DNA of 64,000 nucleotides from Lactarius indigo (GCA_025766275.1 JAFKAC010000012.1:186001-250000), one strand, 5' to 3'; positions 45,061-57,315 are shown, numbered from the stretch's first letter. Notes: a model not told the origin generated them from the letters alone. Program-made: numbers and translations.

Positions 45061-46800
45061 TTTTTAGGGGGAAATGCGCAGAAATTGGGCAAGTGTGCTC
45101 CGCGATCCAGAACCGAACAGAGAACCCTGGGGCCGCAGTCAGGGTCCGAAAACGTGGGTGCCGTGCGACAGCGGCCTGGCGAGAATGAGGAATGAGAGCA
45201 GTGCGACGGCAGCCTGGCGAGAATGGGGAATGAGAACACGTCAAGATGCACGATGTTTCATGATCGATATTTAGTGCAAGCTGTGTCGGCGGAATGGAAC
45301 TTGGAATGGAGCCTCGGTTCTCGAGTCACTTGACTCTTCACTTGACTTTTCAACCGCACGACCGCCGCCACACGGTGCCGGTGCAGGGTCCAGGTGGATC
45401 TGGGTAACCTTGACCTCTTTGACTACAGTAGCTGGCATAGACCAGATCAGACGTTAGATCGTGTGATAACTGAGGTGCCGACCAGGCACACTGCTCACAT
45501 ATTTTTTTACTCAGCAGACTGCCCGATTTCCAAAAATGGTCCAACTATCATCAGACCTGGACATGCACGACATCCCAATAACTCCTAACCGTGCCAGCCT
45601 ACACACTTCAAATTAGATCTCAGATGCTCGTGAAAAAGAATCGCAATGGCCCCTTGAATGGCCCTGGTTTCTTGGACCCGGCCACCCAGGGAGTGTCATC
45701 ACTGAGCCAGGTAGCGCGGATGTAGTAGCTGCGGAGTGAGTGCCACATAGCTTTTCTGCTGCCCATGTAGCTGTGGCCCTGCATTTTCCACTGGGACAGC
45801 TTTAACCGCCGATCACCCCCGCCAGTGGTAGATCCAATGAGCGACCGAGGAGCTTCCCGCAACGGTCCCTCGGGGGATTCGCTGCCTCCATTTGGAGTCG
45901 AACTCACTTGCTACAGAACTGCTTGTTCTCACGATCATGACTCTATGGGGAGTTACAGATCGCGTTAGACTTGTCCTAGTACAAGAGCCCCAGCTGTCGT
46001 AACGACGATAGTCGATATAATTACAGTGCAGTTTGGAGTTGGGTGAGGTGATTCCCTCCCATGATCGTTCAGAAGCGCTCACCGCGACCCGCAATCGGAT
46101 TATACTGGTTCGGCAAGTATGAACGGAAACTTGGGAAATATTGAGAACAATTCTTCCAGGTTGAATTAGCGCCCGCCATCGGCCATCACGCGAAGTATAT
46201 CGGAGGTGCTGGTCTGTGGTGCTGGTGTTGACGTGAACGAACAGACGAACGCACAGTCGTGTCGGCTCTGCTCTTTTTGGTTTGTGTATCTATTCAAGTC
46301 GGGTCACGGTGATCGCCTTTCTTTTTGAGATCAATGATGTGGAGTGAGTATAGTAACACGTCACTACGTATGATACTGCTTGTCGTGAGGTTTAAGCACT
46401 TGAACAATTCTCTTACCTTCCAACCATGGCATCATCACCCCAGGTGTGGCATTGCGGTACGTCAGGTGTTGGTGCTGGAGCACCATCATGCACCAGGTGA
46501 AGTATGGATCGCGCTTGAATTTGGGTCACACGCCTTTCGTTGCATGCGCGCTTGCGTCGGGTAGTTGCAGGCCTAGACTCGCTCAGGGGGCTGAACGTCC
46601 GGGGCAGCAAGGGACGTGGTTGAAAATCTCGCGAGGACCCAATGCACGAATCAGTAGTTCCATGTGCTTCACAACTTCGGTGTTAGGGCCTGTTATGGCT
46701 TCGATATGATTCGGAAGAGGGGTCATTGCATTCGGGCACAGCGCACACTCTGCAATACGCGCAAAGGTATCATACGATAGACATGCATAACAAGATTTTA
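45060..46800. other. Remnant after unit 3; ORF 45,620-45,907 and fourth-unit relic
   Basis: Holds an imperfect tandem duplication (GTGCGACAGCGGCCTGGCGAG / GTGCGACGGCAGCCTGGCGAG, 45,163-45,235), a 95-codon minus frame without ATG (45,907-45,620) duplicated at 39.1 kb, and at about 46,140-46,300 a decayed start of a fourth unit (GTGCTGG…ACGCACAGTCGTG). No gene I can defend. Confidence 0.45.
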
Positions 46801-46880
46801 ACGTATTACCACCCGAGTTAACCTAATTCCCCCTTGTACGGTCCGAAGACCAACGCGCCACTTTCACCAGAGGCGGATGC

Positions 46881-48691
46881 TCACAGGAACTCGCCCAATG
46901 CAGCCATTTCGGGACCACCGGCCTCCTGTGAACATGGCTGTCAGAAATTGAACTCAAAATTTTTTTTATACACGTACCCGCTGTCCGATTTCCCAGTCTA
47001 CAGAATAAGTCGGGGTTGATTAGCACGGAGACGGAGTTTAGCAAGTTGGAATACACACAGGAGTAGATGATAGTAACGGCCATGAGGATACCAGTACCAG
47101 AGCCAATAGCACCCATCAGATCGGCGGCGACGGAGAGTAGGCCGAGGACTGCGCCGCCTAATGCAGCTGCAGTCGGGATAACACGCTTAAGTTCTTTGTA
47201 CATCGAACCCTCGCGATGACCAGCCATAACCTGGGGCATGTGAGTACACTGAAAAGCAGATACGAAGGTGTGCGTACGAGTTGCTGATCCTTGAGTTGCT
47301 TCGCAATATCACGAGGGCCAGAGCCCGAGACTTCGATCCAGGTTTTGGAGAAGATGGCGCATACAGAAGTCATGAACAAAATGTATAGAACAGTGTGGAT
47401 AGGGTCAACGAGCGCCGCATGAAGGGTTCGCGGAGGAGAGATGTAATAAGCGAAGCCGGAGGTGGCAGCAAGCTGCGCTGATTCTTCCATAGGCTAGAGG
47501 CAAAAAAGAAAATTAGAACAGAAAAAGGGAGGAACAAGGTCATTTGACGTACCTCCCAAACGCCGAAGAGTTTAACAAAGAAATTATCGGGGAAACGGGA
47601 GAAGAGCATCTGGCTGACAATGTAGACATTCGAGGTAAGCGCTGACTCGAGCATTATGGGCATGTTCGAAGTGTAAAAGAGCTTGACAGGGTAGGAGCCA
47701 CGCTGTCCACGGAAGCGATTGCTCTTGACCGGAATCTCGATACGGAAGCCCTGGAGGTAGATGACAACGGCAAATACGGCAAGGGTAGCGATGAGATTCA
47801 TCACGTTAGGCAGACGCTCACGCCAGAAAGCTTCGCGGAGGGCACGACCTTTGTCGTTCCATGTGAAAAGAAGATGGAAGAGGGAAGTGATGGCACCCTC
47901 GAATTCAGGGACCGCGGCCGGTGTTGACGGTGGTAGGGGAGAATGCCTTCCAGACAATGGACTCACAGATGTTGGTGGCGATGAAGAGGGAGATACCAGA
48001 ACCAAGACCGTAACCTTTTTGAAGGAGCTCATCGAGGAGAATCACGATGAGAGCTGCGGCGACTAGTTGAATAATAAGTAAAAGGCAGACTCCAGCACCG
48101 AGATCCGAAGGTTGGCCATAGAGACCGGTGAGCACGTAAACGGTGGCCTGACCGAGGGAGATGAGGAGCGCAAACACTATCACCATGAATGGGTCAGCAA
48201 ATCTGGGTCACATATATGCGCATATACTGACGCTTTTGAGCCCCGGAGAACAAACCGCGATCCTCCTTGAGGGAAAAGTCGACGTCGATGAGGTTAGCGC
48301 CTGCCAGAAGCTGCATGATCATTCCCGAAGTGACGATAGGACTTATTCCAAGTTCCATGAGCGTTCCACGGTTGGAAGCGAGGATGACACGCATCCAGTA
48401 GAATGGGTCAGACGAGTCGGAGGACATGATACCATATAGGGGGACTTGTGAACAGACAAGGAAAATGAGGAGGGTGACAGCTGTCCATAGTACTTTTTGA
48501 TTGAAAGGAACCTGTGAAAGAAGTATTAGGTGCTTCAGGTGTTGACAGGAAGATGGTAGAAGTACTTTGCGATCGGGTGACGAGACTTCCGGGAGAATTG
48601 GGAGGAAAGGTCGGACGAGATTAAGGAACCGGACTGAACGGTGTCTCAGTCATAGCAAAGTAAAGAAGATATTGAACTTACACCCGCTCAT
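46881..48691 (-). CDS. SEC61: Sec61 alpha, translocon channel subunit (one frameshifting base in exon 4)
   Basis: Eight exons: 48691-48682, 48633-48566, 48511-48232, 48176-47553, 47493-47278, 47230-47059, 46997-46978, 46925-46881, all with GT-AG introns of 47-61 bp. The product (about 477 aa, the usual length) begins [15 protein letters not shown], contains the plug and cytosolic loops ([44 protein letters not shown]) and ends YWEIGQREAGGPEM. It forms the ER protein-conducting channel with ten membrane spans. In exon 4 at about 47,904-47,906 one extra base (T on the coding strand) turns CCN GAA TTC into CCC TGA ATT C and breaks the frame after VNTGRGP. Given an essential gene, an assembly error or a second allele is more likely than loss. 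It shares a 437-bp divergent promoter with RPP1. Confidence 0.93.
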
Positions 48692-49127
48692 GACTGTAGA
48701 AAAAGTCAAGGTCAAAGAGCGGCAAGGATGGGAGGATGGAAATAGGATAGGAACCTTGGTGATGTGGGCGTAGCGCAACTCACAGCGGGTTACCGAATCC
48801 CACACCGAGAGACGTGGCACTACAAATAGATGCAAACAGAAGCTGTCACCCTCGTGACTCTTCGGATGACTGAATCTCTTTGAGTGAACTGCCTCATATT
48901 TCTCTGTCAACACTGGCTCTAACAGCCCAAAGAAACAGTATGGTACGCCTTGGGCCGCATGCATAATGCATATGCGTATATGTGTGTGGTACGAGTGGGA
49001 TGCGATAATCACCTGATCTGGAGGACTGATCACGTGATTTTATGTGCTTGGGAAACCTTATTGCACCTACCGACTCGTTTCTAACTACCCGTTCCCCGAC
49101 GCTCACACCCGCCCGATCGACCGCCTA

Positions 49128-49709
49128 ATGGTGAGTACGGACTTCTGTACATTTTTTGTCCATGGGTAATATAGGTTTGGGGGGTTGGAAACAAAATTCA
49201 CGGTGGATGGACAATGCTTGGGACGGATGACATTGGGCAATCTACTGACTCGGTCACAACCTCTCTAGGCCAGCACCGAACTTATAGCAACATACGCAGC
49301 TCTCATCCTTGCAGATGACGGGGTGGATATCACGGTACGTAGGCACCGCTAGCACAAAGCGATGGGAAATATCTAATTGCTAGTGCATAGCCTGACAAGA
49401 TCATCACAATAGCTGAGGCGGCGGGCGTTGAACTTGAGCCTATCTGGGCCACCCTTCTTGCAAAAGCTCTCGAAGGGAAGAATGTGAAGGACCTCCTTTC
49501 CAATGTTGGAGCCGGTGGTGGCGGACCTGCGGTCGGTGCACCTGCTGCCGGTGGTGGCGGCTGGTGCCCCTGCTGCTGCCGATGCACCAGTGGAGGAGAA
49601 GAAAGAGGAAGAGAAGGAAGAATCGGATGACGACATGGCGAGTATTTCCCCTTGTGTGTATTGCGCAAGATACTTATCAAAATGTTAGGGCTTTGGTCTC
49701 TTCGACTGA
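49128..49709 (+). CDS. RPP1: 60S acidic ribosomal protein P1 (one extra base; GC-AG last intron)
   Basis: Exons: ATG alone (49128-49130), 49269-49334, 49391-49637, 49689-49709. Product about 111 aa: [18 protein letters not shown]…, an [20 protein letters not shown] helix, a Gly/Ala hinge, an acidic [15 protein letters not shown] stretch and the conserved GFGLFD end, which recruits translation factors to the ribosomal stalk. One extra T at about 49,562 in the hinge shifts the frame; without it the acidic tail follows perfectly. The last intron begins GCGAGT instead of GTGAGT. Divergent to SEC61. Confidence 0.92.
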
Positions 49710-49981
49710 TTTTTGGAGCCGTATTATTCTGTTTCATTCACATTGTCTTCCTCTTGCATTCGACACCAATGCGTTGTATTTCTCCCTTACATAACCCGCA
49801 CCTAAAATGATAATCGTCTGTTATGGACTTCCGCATAGCGGCGCTGACAAAAAGTGGTTCCGCGTACCGATGACGCGCCATTCTCACTCTTAGCGTCAGA
49901 GGTGGCGTCGCGTTTATCACGTGCTTCATACGCATTTTCGACAAGGACGTCATTTTTGGAATGCAATCTCCACTCGCTCTG

Positions 49982-49989
49982 GTATATAA
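49982..49989 (+). promoter_or_regulatory. TATA box of the HAM1-like gene
   Basis: TATATAAG about 47 bp before the ATG at 50036, followed by a CT-rich stretch; the start has context ACCATGG. Confidence 0.55.
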
Positions 49990-50035
49990 GAACGCTCTCT
50001 CCTAATGGATCTCCACTTCACTATACACCCATACC

Positions 50036-52625
50036 ATGGACAAGACTACATCTGTCATCGCTGCACTCAGAGCGGGCAAACAGCCCTCTCAGTCTCAGAC
50101 AAACACCTTGATTGATAAACTTCTTCTATCTGAGCTTCTCCAGGTAGAGCAAACCTCCGGCGGGGGCGAACTCAGCCAGAACGGCAGGAAGCTAGCTCGA
50201 GACCTTCGTGGCAGTCCTCGAAGCGTACAAAACTTATGGCGCACACAAAAACCGTATGCTCCCCAGTCGTTCTCCGTGACTATTTGTCTAAAGCCCCTCT
50301 CAGGAGAAAATCTAGTTCAGGAGGCCCTCTTTCACCTGAAGCCAGGCAGACATCTCCGCCACTTCACTCGACGTCGACTGTCCTAATGGATTCAGGAGAG
50401 GCTTCGAATGATTACCAAGCCGCCGCCTCATCCCTTCGTACTTTCCTCCAGATCTTTTGGGACAACTGCGACAACAGAGGGCTCTGGCGTCATTCTCGGA
50501 CTTTGCGTCCTTTACCCGTCTGTCGCTCGCTGACGCTGCCGAACTCGTCGGCGAGAAGGCTACTCAAGCGGCTGAAAGGCCTGCGCAAGGTTCGAAGGCG
50601 AAGTACAAGCGGGCGAGCGGGACACCGTCGGCATCAAGGAGAAAACCAAAGCGGAATGGAAGACGTACCGATACCCGCGAAGTATTCGAGAAGAGCATGG
50701 ATACGGCGAAGGTTGCTGGCTCTGAGACTATTGGAGCTGCTCAATCTGTCGGTGACAAGACAACCGAGTTGAAAGATCGCTCCCAGACACGTTTGAAGGC
50801 TGCTATTTCGAGCGTGAGTTATTCTGGAATCCAATTGAGCCTGCTGCGTTGTAACTCATTCCGACTAGATCACTAAAAAGGCACGGGAGGATCCGCAGTA
50901 CCGCCAGTCGCTCGACACACTGTTCAATCTCGTCCAAAAGTGGTTGAAGGCAACGGGAGACGTGGCCGCCGATGCTGCACAATCAACTTCCCTGGAGTCT
51001 TTCATTAACGACCCGACTCCTGAGAAGCATCTCGTTACATGCCATGCGCTGTATCGGCAAGCTCGCAGAGAACATGGCGGGCGGCAAGAGCCTGGAAGAC
51101 CTCTATTCTGCCCTGAACAAATGCGTCATCGACATTCGCAACGACAAGAGTCTACAGCAGTGGGTGGATGACTTCATAGCCTACGCGAAGCGCACGTTTG
51201 AGCAAGTTGGCGAGGACGATCCGCAGGAGCTCAGGGACACTCGCCAGGATCTTCGCCAGCGCTGGAAGGAGCTCACAAACCCGGAAGTCCCAGAAGGGTC
51301 GCCCGTGGATAGTCGACTTTAATTTGCTTGCGCAATGAAGTTCGGGAGTTCCAAGACCGTATGGAGAAAGACTGCAGATCTTCAGGCCGTACGCAAGGCA
51401 CACGTTCGCCTCGGACGCGATCTCGAAGAAACTCTTATCGACGCGTCGGCTGTCGGCTTGCAATCTGCGATCAAGCGGCGCTTCGTGGCTTTGGACGGAC
51501 CTGTTCAACGTCTATCTCCCGCGCTTTGCTTCCCTACTGAAGAGCATTCCGATCCCCCGGTACGTGCTCCAACCCACGTCTAGTATCCTAGTCGCTGATG
51601 TTCACGATAGCACCGAGTACGTCGACAATAAGATGGAATTTGTACTCGAAGACCTCGACATCTCTTCCATCGAGTCTCCTGCCGGGACACGTCTTCATTC
51701 GAAACATCACCGACGTCGAAATCTCTGCACCTAGCGAAGGCACGTCGAGCACGGCGGTCGGAGCTCTTACACACGTCCACATCAAAGGGGTCCAGCTCCA
51801 ACTCAGCCAACTCTCCTTCTACTATCGTGACCTGACCTCCACTGTCGGGCCTGCGGCAGTTCACCGGACTGGCAGAGATCACTCTTCCGCCCGAAGGCAG
51901 TGGACCTTGACATCAAAGTACGACTGATCCCGAACACGCCTGCCGGGCTCGCAGAAGCGTGCCGAGCAAAAGCGCTTCACGCGCGTCGATCACGTCAGGC
52001 ATCAATCTATCAGACGACGCCGACGTACGCGTGACGGAGTCGAACCACCCAGTCGTACTCACCATGTTCCGCCCACTCCTGACGGCGCGCCTGCGCAGCG
52101 CGCTGCAGAACTGCACTGAGCGCGCACATCCGCAGCGCGCTCGAGGGCCTCGACGCAGGTCGTCTGGGATACCACCGTGCGCGCAGAGGTGTTCGAGGAC
52201 GCCGGGCTCGCGCGCGGACAGGCGCTCGCGGCGGCGTGGTGGAGCGAGCTCGGCCGCCTGCGACGCACTGCACGGCGGGACTCTCTGCAGGGTGGCGCGC
52301 GACGGGCACCGGCGTCGTCCGTGATGCTGGCGGAAAGGCGGAGATCGCGATCGGCGCGGAGCCGCAGGTCCTAGGACCTGAGAAGCACGGGCCGAAGGGC
52401 ACGCTGGCGCAGCCGATCAGCGAGCGTGCGCGTGAGGCAGGCGTCAGCGCGGATATCGGCAGGGAGCGCGTTAAAGGCGCTGCTAAGGACGTCGTTGGGA
52501 AGGCGAAGGAAGGCGCTAAGGCGGGGCTTAGGAAGGTGCGCACGTTTGAGGAGATGATCGCTGAGAAGCAGCAGAAGGAGGAGAGTCCGTGCAGGGTGGC
52601 GCAGCGATGCGTTTCGACCTGTAAC
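50036..52625 (+). pseudogene. HAM1-like (DUF5923-type) protein gene, many one-base frameshifts
   Basis: Starts MDKTTSVIAALRAGKQPSQSQ and carries, spread over three frames, the features of the fungal HAM1-like family: N-terminal helical part (LIDKLLLSELLQ; GGELSQNGRKLARDLRG), FTRLSLADAAELVGEKAT, SMDTAKVAGSETIGAAQS, LYSALNKCVIDIRNDKSLQQW, then the C-terminal lipid-binding-like part (GHVFIRNITDVEISAP; THVHIKGVQLQLSQLSFYY) and the tail KVRTFEEMIAEKQQKEES. At least one intron is visible (GTATGCTCC…CTCTCAG, about 50,257-50,307). Single extra bases are seen near 50,213, 50,343, 50,386, 50,475 and 50,600, with more in the 3' half. Function in fungi is poorly known. Whether the gene is dead or mis-assembled cannot be decided here. 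Confidence 0.75.
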
Positions 52626-52639
52626 CTTTTTTTTTCTTC

Positions 52640-54110
52640 TTCGATCTGGTATTGTATTGTACTGTACTGTATCCTCGATAGTGAAATGATGAATGTTCGC
52701 TCTATGAGATACCGGCTACGACAATCCTGCAGTCGTGAACGACCCTAATTCCGAGTCTTCTGCGAAAGTGACCTTTGTCAGTATCTCTCGTAGGTCCTTT
52801 TTTTTTTTTGGTAGATACCTTATTTTTCTTCCATGCGCATCGTTCTAACAAGTCTTGTAGGCAGCTGAGGATGCCGGCGTGAGGCTCGTGTTAGACCTCA
52901 GATGAACTACCACTCAGGAGATCTGGATGTGCACTGACACGTGTCGACTTGGGAACTCTGGACTTGTGTATTACCTGAAGGACGGAACCCACATGCTTGC
53001 CGTGGATCCTTCCTTCCTGATCACGGTTGGAGACCTCTCTGTTACTTTTGTGGTCTGGACCGGGAATTGTTCCGCCGTTTCACTAACGGAGGTGTTGCCA
53101 GAGCGCCTGGTCCAGGGACGGCGATAGCAAACGTGAAAAGTGTGAGACTGGAGGATACCTTTTCCTTGTTATCCGTTTTTTTTTTTGCGCCTTGGAGTAA
53201 AGAACCCTATGTAGTATTTCCCGATTACGATTCGTGGGTCTACCTACTTCAGGATACATATGGGACTATCATTAAGAAGATTGCATCGTCTTCCGAGGAA
53301 GATAGACCATCTGGTCACAAGATCATGGCATGGTGCAATGCGGCCTCTTGCGCCGTGGAACAAGACGGCCTGCGCAACCTGTGATCAAGTCCCCGTGAAC
53401 ATCGTCAAACACTTCCCGACCATATTTGGTGACAGCACGACGACAGAAAGGTCTCAAGATCGGACCGTGACTTAACGCGCTTCTACTTGCGTAAGTTTGG
53501 GTGGCGACCGCGGAAGAAGCACCGCGGATTGTTTTAATGTGCAGTGGTATATTATGGGAAGTGGAAGGAAAATAGTGCAGGGATTAGGCGTGATGTTAGA
53601 GTGCCACATAAGGTCAAGAGCACTCAAATGGATTCGAAAAAAAAAAGCGCTGCGGATGCAAACGATTGGGGTAGTCGCTATCAAGGCTCTATTGGAGTAC
53701 TGCGCTACCGGGGGTAAGCTAGGAGACGGGGTTAGGGCGTGGGTGCGACAGTTCGGTCCACGGCTGATCGTACATCATATACTATACAGTTGGATCTTCG
53801 AGATCCTCGTTATCGCCTCTTATCTAAGCTTCGTGAAGTCCAGAAAAAAACGTCCTTGAGGGATCTGGGATTCAGCGGCTAGTTCAATTGTAAGGCTGGA
53901 GGGGACAAGCCCGGATTCGCGTGCGACTTCCGGTTTCTCGGCATCGCGCTGCCGTAGTCCCGGCCCGGGGTACCACATCCACGGGTTCTTCGTAGAAGTT
54001 GGTGCTGCCTCAAGGTGTTGCCTGGCATGGTCGTGGGGGCCTCGTGTTGGTCGTGTCGGTTCACTTTTTAGCTTTCTGCGCCCCAACTGACTCGTTGACG
54101 ACAAACTGTT
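52640..54110. other. Spacer with unassigned ORFs
   Basis: Plus-strand frames 52,927-53,127 and 52,941-53,384 overlap and look partly coding (for example EPYVVFPDYDSWVYLLQD near 53,200), as does 53,497-53,859 (120 codons), but none has a recognisable family or splice pattern. Homopolymer T runs occur at 52,798, 53,175 and 54,450. Confidence 0.3.
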
Positions 54111-54122
54111 CCTTCACACGAG

Positions 54123-55765
54123 ATGATTGGCTTCTTCATCTTTCTGGCTCTTGCGCAGCTTCCGAGTGCAAGTGGACGCCTCTTCACAATTGTCAATGCA
54201 TGCCCCTTCACTATCTGGCACGTATCTGGAACCTATCTCATGTCCGAGGAGTCCTGACAGGAGGTGTGGTGTTCATTGTAGGCCCGCCGTATGTGTCACT
54301 GCCCAATTTCAATACACGCATGAACCAAAATTCTTCCCCTATTAGATGTACACCGACCTCACCGTTGCCCCAAATGTGCCGCCTTTCCCCACAGGGCACG
54401 TCCAGCTGCGCATGTCCTTCTCACGCTGCGCACTCGTAACTCATGACTTTTTTTTTTGCATCCCGTGTGTAGCTGGGAATCGCCTCCCACGACCTCCGTC
54501 CAATTCGGCGTTCCGGACAACTGGAAGGCTGGGCGCATCTGGGTCTGCGCCTTTCCTCAACTTGAAACCTCGTATACTTTCATGCGACCTTTTATTTTAT
54601 TTTATTTAGGGCCGTCGTGATTGTAACTTTTCCACGAACATCGGTCCGAGCGCCTGCCTAGACGGCGGGTGCAATGGCGGGCTCCAATGTGACTCCCAAG
54701 GCGGCACCGTACGCTCTCCCGTTCTCCTCCGCCGAAGCGCTCGCATACTATACCCGTGTCACAGGGCGTGCCGCCCGCGACGGTGGCAGAATGGACGTTG
54801 CAGGGCGACGGAAATCGTGACTTTTACGACGGTGCGTGTGACTTTGGTCACAGTCTCATATCGCGACAGATCGACCGACTGACTCCCGCAGTCTCTCTCG
54901 TGGACGGATATAACCTCCCGATGGCGATCATCCCCTCCGCACCCAACTGCTCCGTCGCCTCGTGCCCCGTCGACCTCGGCCCCGCATGTCCCGCGCCGCT
55001 CGTTGGCCCGCTCGACACGACCGGCTTCCCAGTCGGGTGCAAGAGCGCCTGCGTAGCCAATTTGGACAATTCCTGTGCGTAGCGTACGTGCGCGCGTGTG
55101 CGCGCCGTGTATCACTGCTCTCCTTACGCTGATGACCCGCAGCGGACTCGTCCAACTGCTGCACCGGCACGCATAACACCGCGGCGACGTGCCCGCCCTC
55201 GGGCGTGTCGTTCTATTCCTATTTCAGTGCGTGTCTGCTGCCCTGGCACCCCAAACGACCGATTACTGACGCAGCTATCACAGAGGGTAATTGCCCCAAT
55301 TCGTACGCGTACGCGTACGACGAGAGCTCCGGCACGGCGTTGTGGACGTGCGACTCGTCGCTCAATAGCGACTATACCCTCACCTTCTGCCCGTGCGGAT
55401 CCTTACTCTCCTCCCTGCGTTCTCTTCCGCCCTCATCCGCATTCCGCATATAGACCTGCAGCTGGTAGCCCTGCGCCCGCGCCGATCTCCGCCGTCCCGT
55501 CTTCGCTGATCCCGACTGGGACTCCCACCCCGCTCGCCGTCTCCGGTACGTGCGCACTACCCTCTGTGTTTCTATTACTGTATTGTTACTAGGTGCCGGC
55601 GCCACGAGTACGGATGCCTCTTCCGCCAGCACTGCCAGCACACCTGACTCGAGCGACAATCCAAACTTCACGACGCCGTCTAGCGCACGCCGTGCGGACG
55701 TCGCTGGGACGTCGTGGGTCTTCGTTTTTGTGACGTGTGTGGCGGGATGGGTCCTGTGGCACTAG
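54123..55765 (+). CDS. Thaumatin-like protein with Ser/Thr-rich tail and GPI-type C-terminus
   Basis: Ten exons in one consistent frame (54123-54221, 54346-54395, 54473-54542, 54610-54708, 54765-54831, 54892-55074, 55143-55226, 55284-55392, 55454-55545, 55593-55765), 341 aa. A signal peptide (MIGFFIFLALAQLPSASG) leads into the family start FTIVNACPFTIW; VPDNWKAGRIWGRRDC, CLDGGC, the acidic-cleft region (QGDGNRDFYDVSLVDGYNLPM) and the Cys-rich CPxD/NCCTG segments follow, ending WTCDSSLN…YTLTFCP. A Pro/Ser/Thr linker and a hydrophobic end (WVFVFVTCVAGWVLWH) suggest a GPI anchor to the cell wall. Such proteins often bind or cut beta-1,3-glucan. The second intron has a GC donor (GCACGT), and the first intron (124 bp) is longer than the rest. 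Confidence 0.9.
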
Positions 55766-56012
55766 GCTCGTCGTTGTCTACTACCATCACACACGCTATC
55801 TTCGTCATTGTTCTATATGTGGTATGCTAATGTTGTCGCATCATTGCTGTTGTTCTCTGCTGTTGTATCAAAAATAGATCTTCTTTATGTCATGATCGTA
55901 CACTCTCTGTATAGGTTGTATTCCGTTCCTCTCCCTAAATGGCCCATACACGCATAATAACCCAGAAAAACTAAACTGCCTGCCTTCCTATAGTCGCTTC
56001 CCCACTCCACCA

Positions 56013-57315
56013 TCAAGGAAGGGCGACATCCGCAACGACAAGCCGATGATCGCTCGCGATCATTCCTTCGTCGGTCATGTTATCATGGACAAAGACGCCC
56101 TTTGCCTCCCTATTCCCAGCAAACGCCATCAGTCGCCAAGCACAAAGCACCGAAGAAGTATGAATCAGCACGCACCATCCGCCATCGCTGCGCCCAAACA
56201 CAAAATCAATACATTCGTTGTCCGACATGCGCCGCTCAAACCCAGTGAACGTCGCCCATTCCCCACCAACGTGCAGGCGCGGCGCGGCCACGCGCATATC
56301 CACCATCACCAGCTCCGAGTTACCCGGTCCTCCACTTCCACGCGTGGGTAACGGGAAGCGCCGCGCAAAGTCGTCCGGTACGGGTGGGCCAGGCTGCTTG
56401 CCCGTCAGCACGACATACGCACCATCATCGTCGCCAGTCGCCGGGCTACCTCATCCTGTCAGCCAGCATGCGCGCGCGCGGCAATAAAATTTTAGCGCAC
56501 CTGTTGAAATCCCCAGTGACGAAGATGGGCACGCCGGGCTTCGCGTGCGCCTCGTATCGCACGCGATGGAGCAGCATGGCGGCGCCGAGGCGTCGCTGCG
56601 CATCGCTGACGTTGTCCAGGTGCGTGTTGAGCACGATCAGCTCGCCCGTGCTCGTTGGAGGCGCAGCGACGAGGCGGAAGTGCGCGAATGTAGCGAGACG
56701 CGGGGTGCCGGCGCCTGGGAAGAAAGAGCCGGGCGTGAATGGCGCCTGGGAAAGCCAGAACGTGTCGGTCACGAGGAGGGTGAACGCCGAGCTGGGCGCA
56801 AAACAAAACCAAAAAAAAAAAAAAGGGCCATGAGGAGAAATGAATGTGTGAGATGTGGGAAAGGGGGCTTCACCGCCGGTAGAAGATCGGACTAAACTCG
56901 CCCGCCGAGACGCCGTCGTCTCTTCCGACGCCGACCTATTAGTAGAGCATTAGCGTCGATGGGTTGGATGTAAAGACGTGCACGTGAACAACGTACCCAG
57001 GCATAATCACTGCCCAGGAGATCCGCGAGATCGCGCACCTGCCTGACGAGTGCTTCCTGGAACCCTATTGCGCAAACGGATCAAGCATCGCGTGAAGCCT
57101 AAGGGATGCGCGTACATACCGGCCAAGTCAAACCGGGATGCGAAGAGCGTCCGCGCAACGGGTACGCGCCTCGCGCTCCATGGCTGCTCGCCGACGAGCT
57201 GCGCGCGGGGAGGGAGAAGGGGGTCTGGGAGAGCGGCAAGAGAGGCCGAGAGGGGGATGTTGTCGGGCTGGACGTCGTAGCGGAGGTTCCAGGTTGCGAG
57301 TCGCAGTCGGGACAT
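56013..57315 (-). CDS. Endonuclease/exonuclease/phosphatase family protein, 349 aa
   Basis: Five exons (57315-57120, 57064-56997, 56935-56874, 56791-56501, 56445-56013) with agreeing phases. Domain motifs in order: N of TWNLRYD (residues about 7-13), metal-binding E of GFQEAL (about 67), FSPIFYRR, LNTHLDN, VTGDFNS, IDFVF and the catalytic SDHRLVVADV near the C-terminus. This is the complete Mg2+-dependent phosphodiesterase fold shared by DNase I, CCR4-type deadenylases and inositol phosphatases; the short fungal form is often secreted or of unknown substrate. No clear signal peptide. A G/C-rich intron 3 contains an A13-type run on the plus strand. Divergent from velB with about 420 bp between the starts. 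Confidence 0.92.

Noticed and set aside
45880..45940. tRNA-like GTTCGACTC on the minus strand
   Set aside because: No matching acceptor, D or anticodon stems and no proper A box; the duplicate at 39.3 kb has lost the motif.
49330..49737. 135-codon minus ORF over RPP1
   Set aside because: Complement of the low-complexity Gly/Ala hinge and acidic tail; RPP1 is clear on the other strand.
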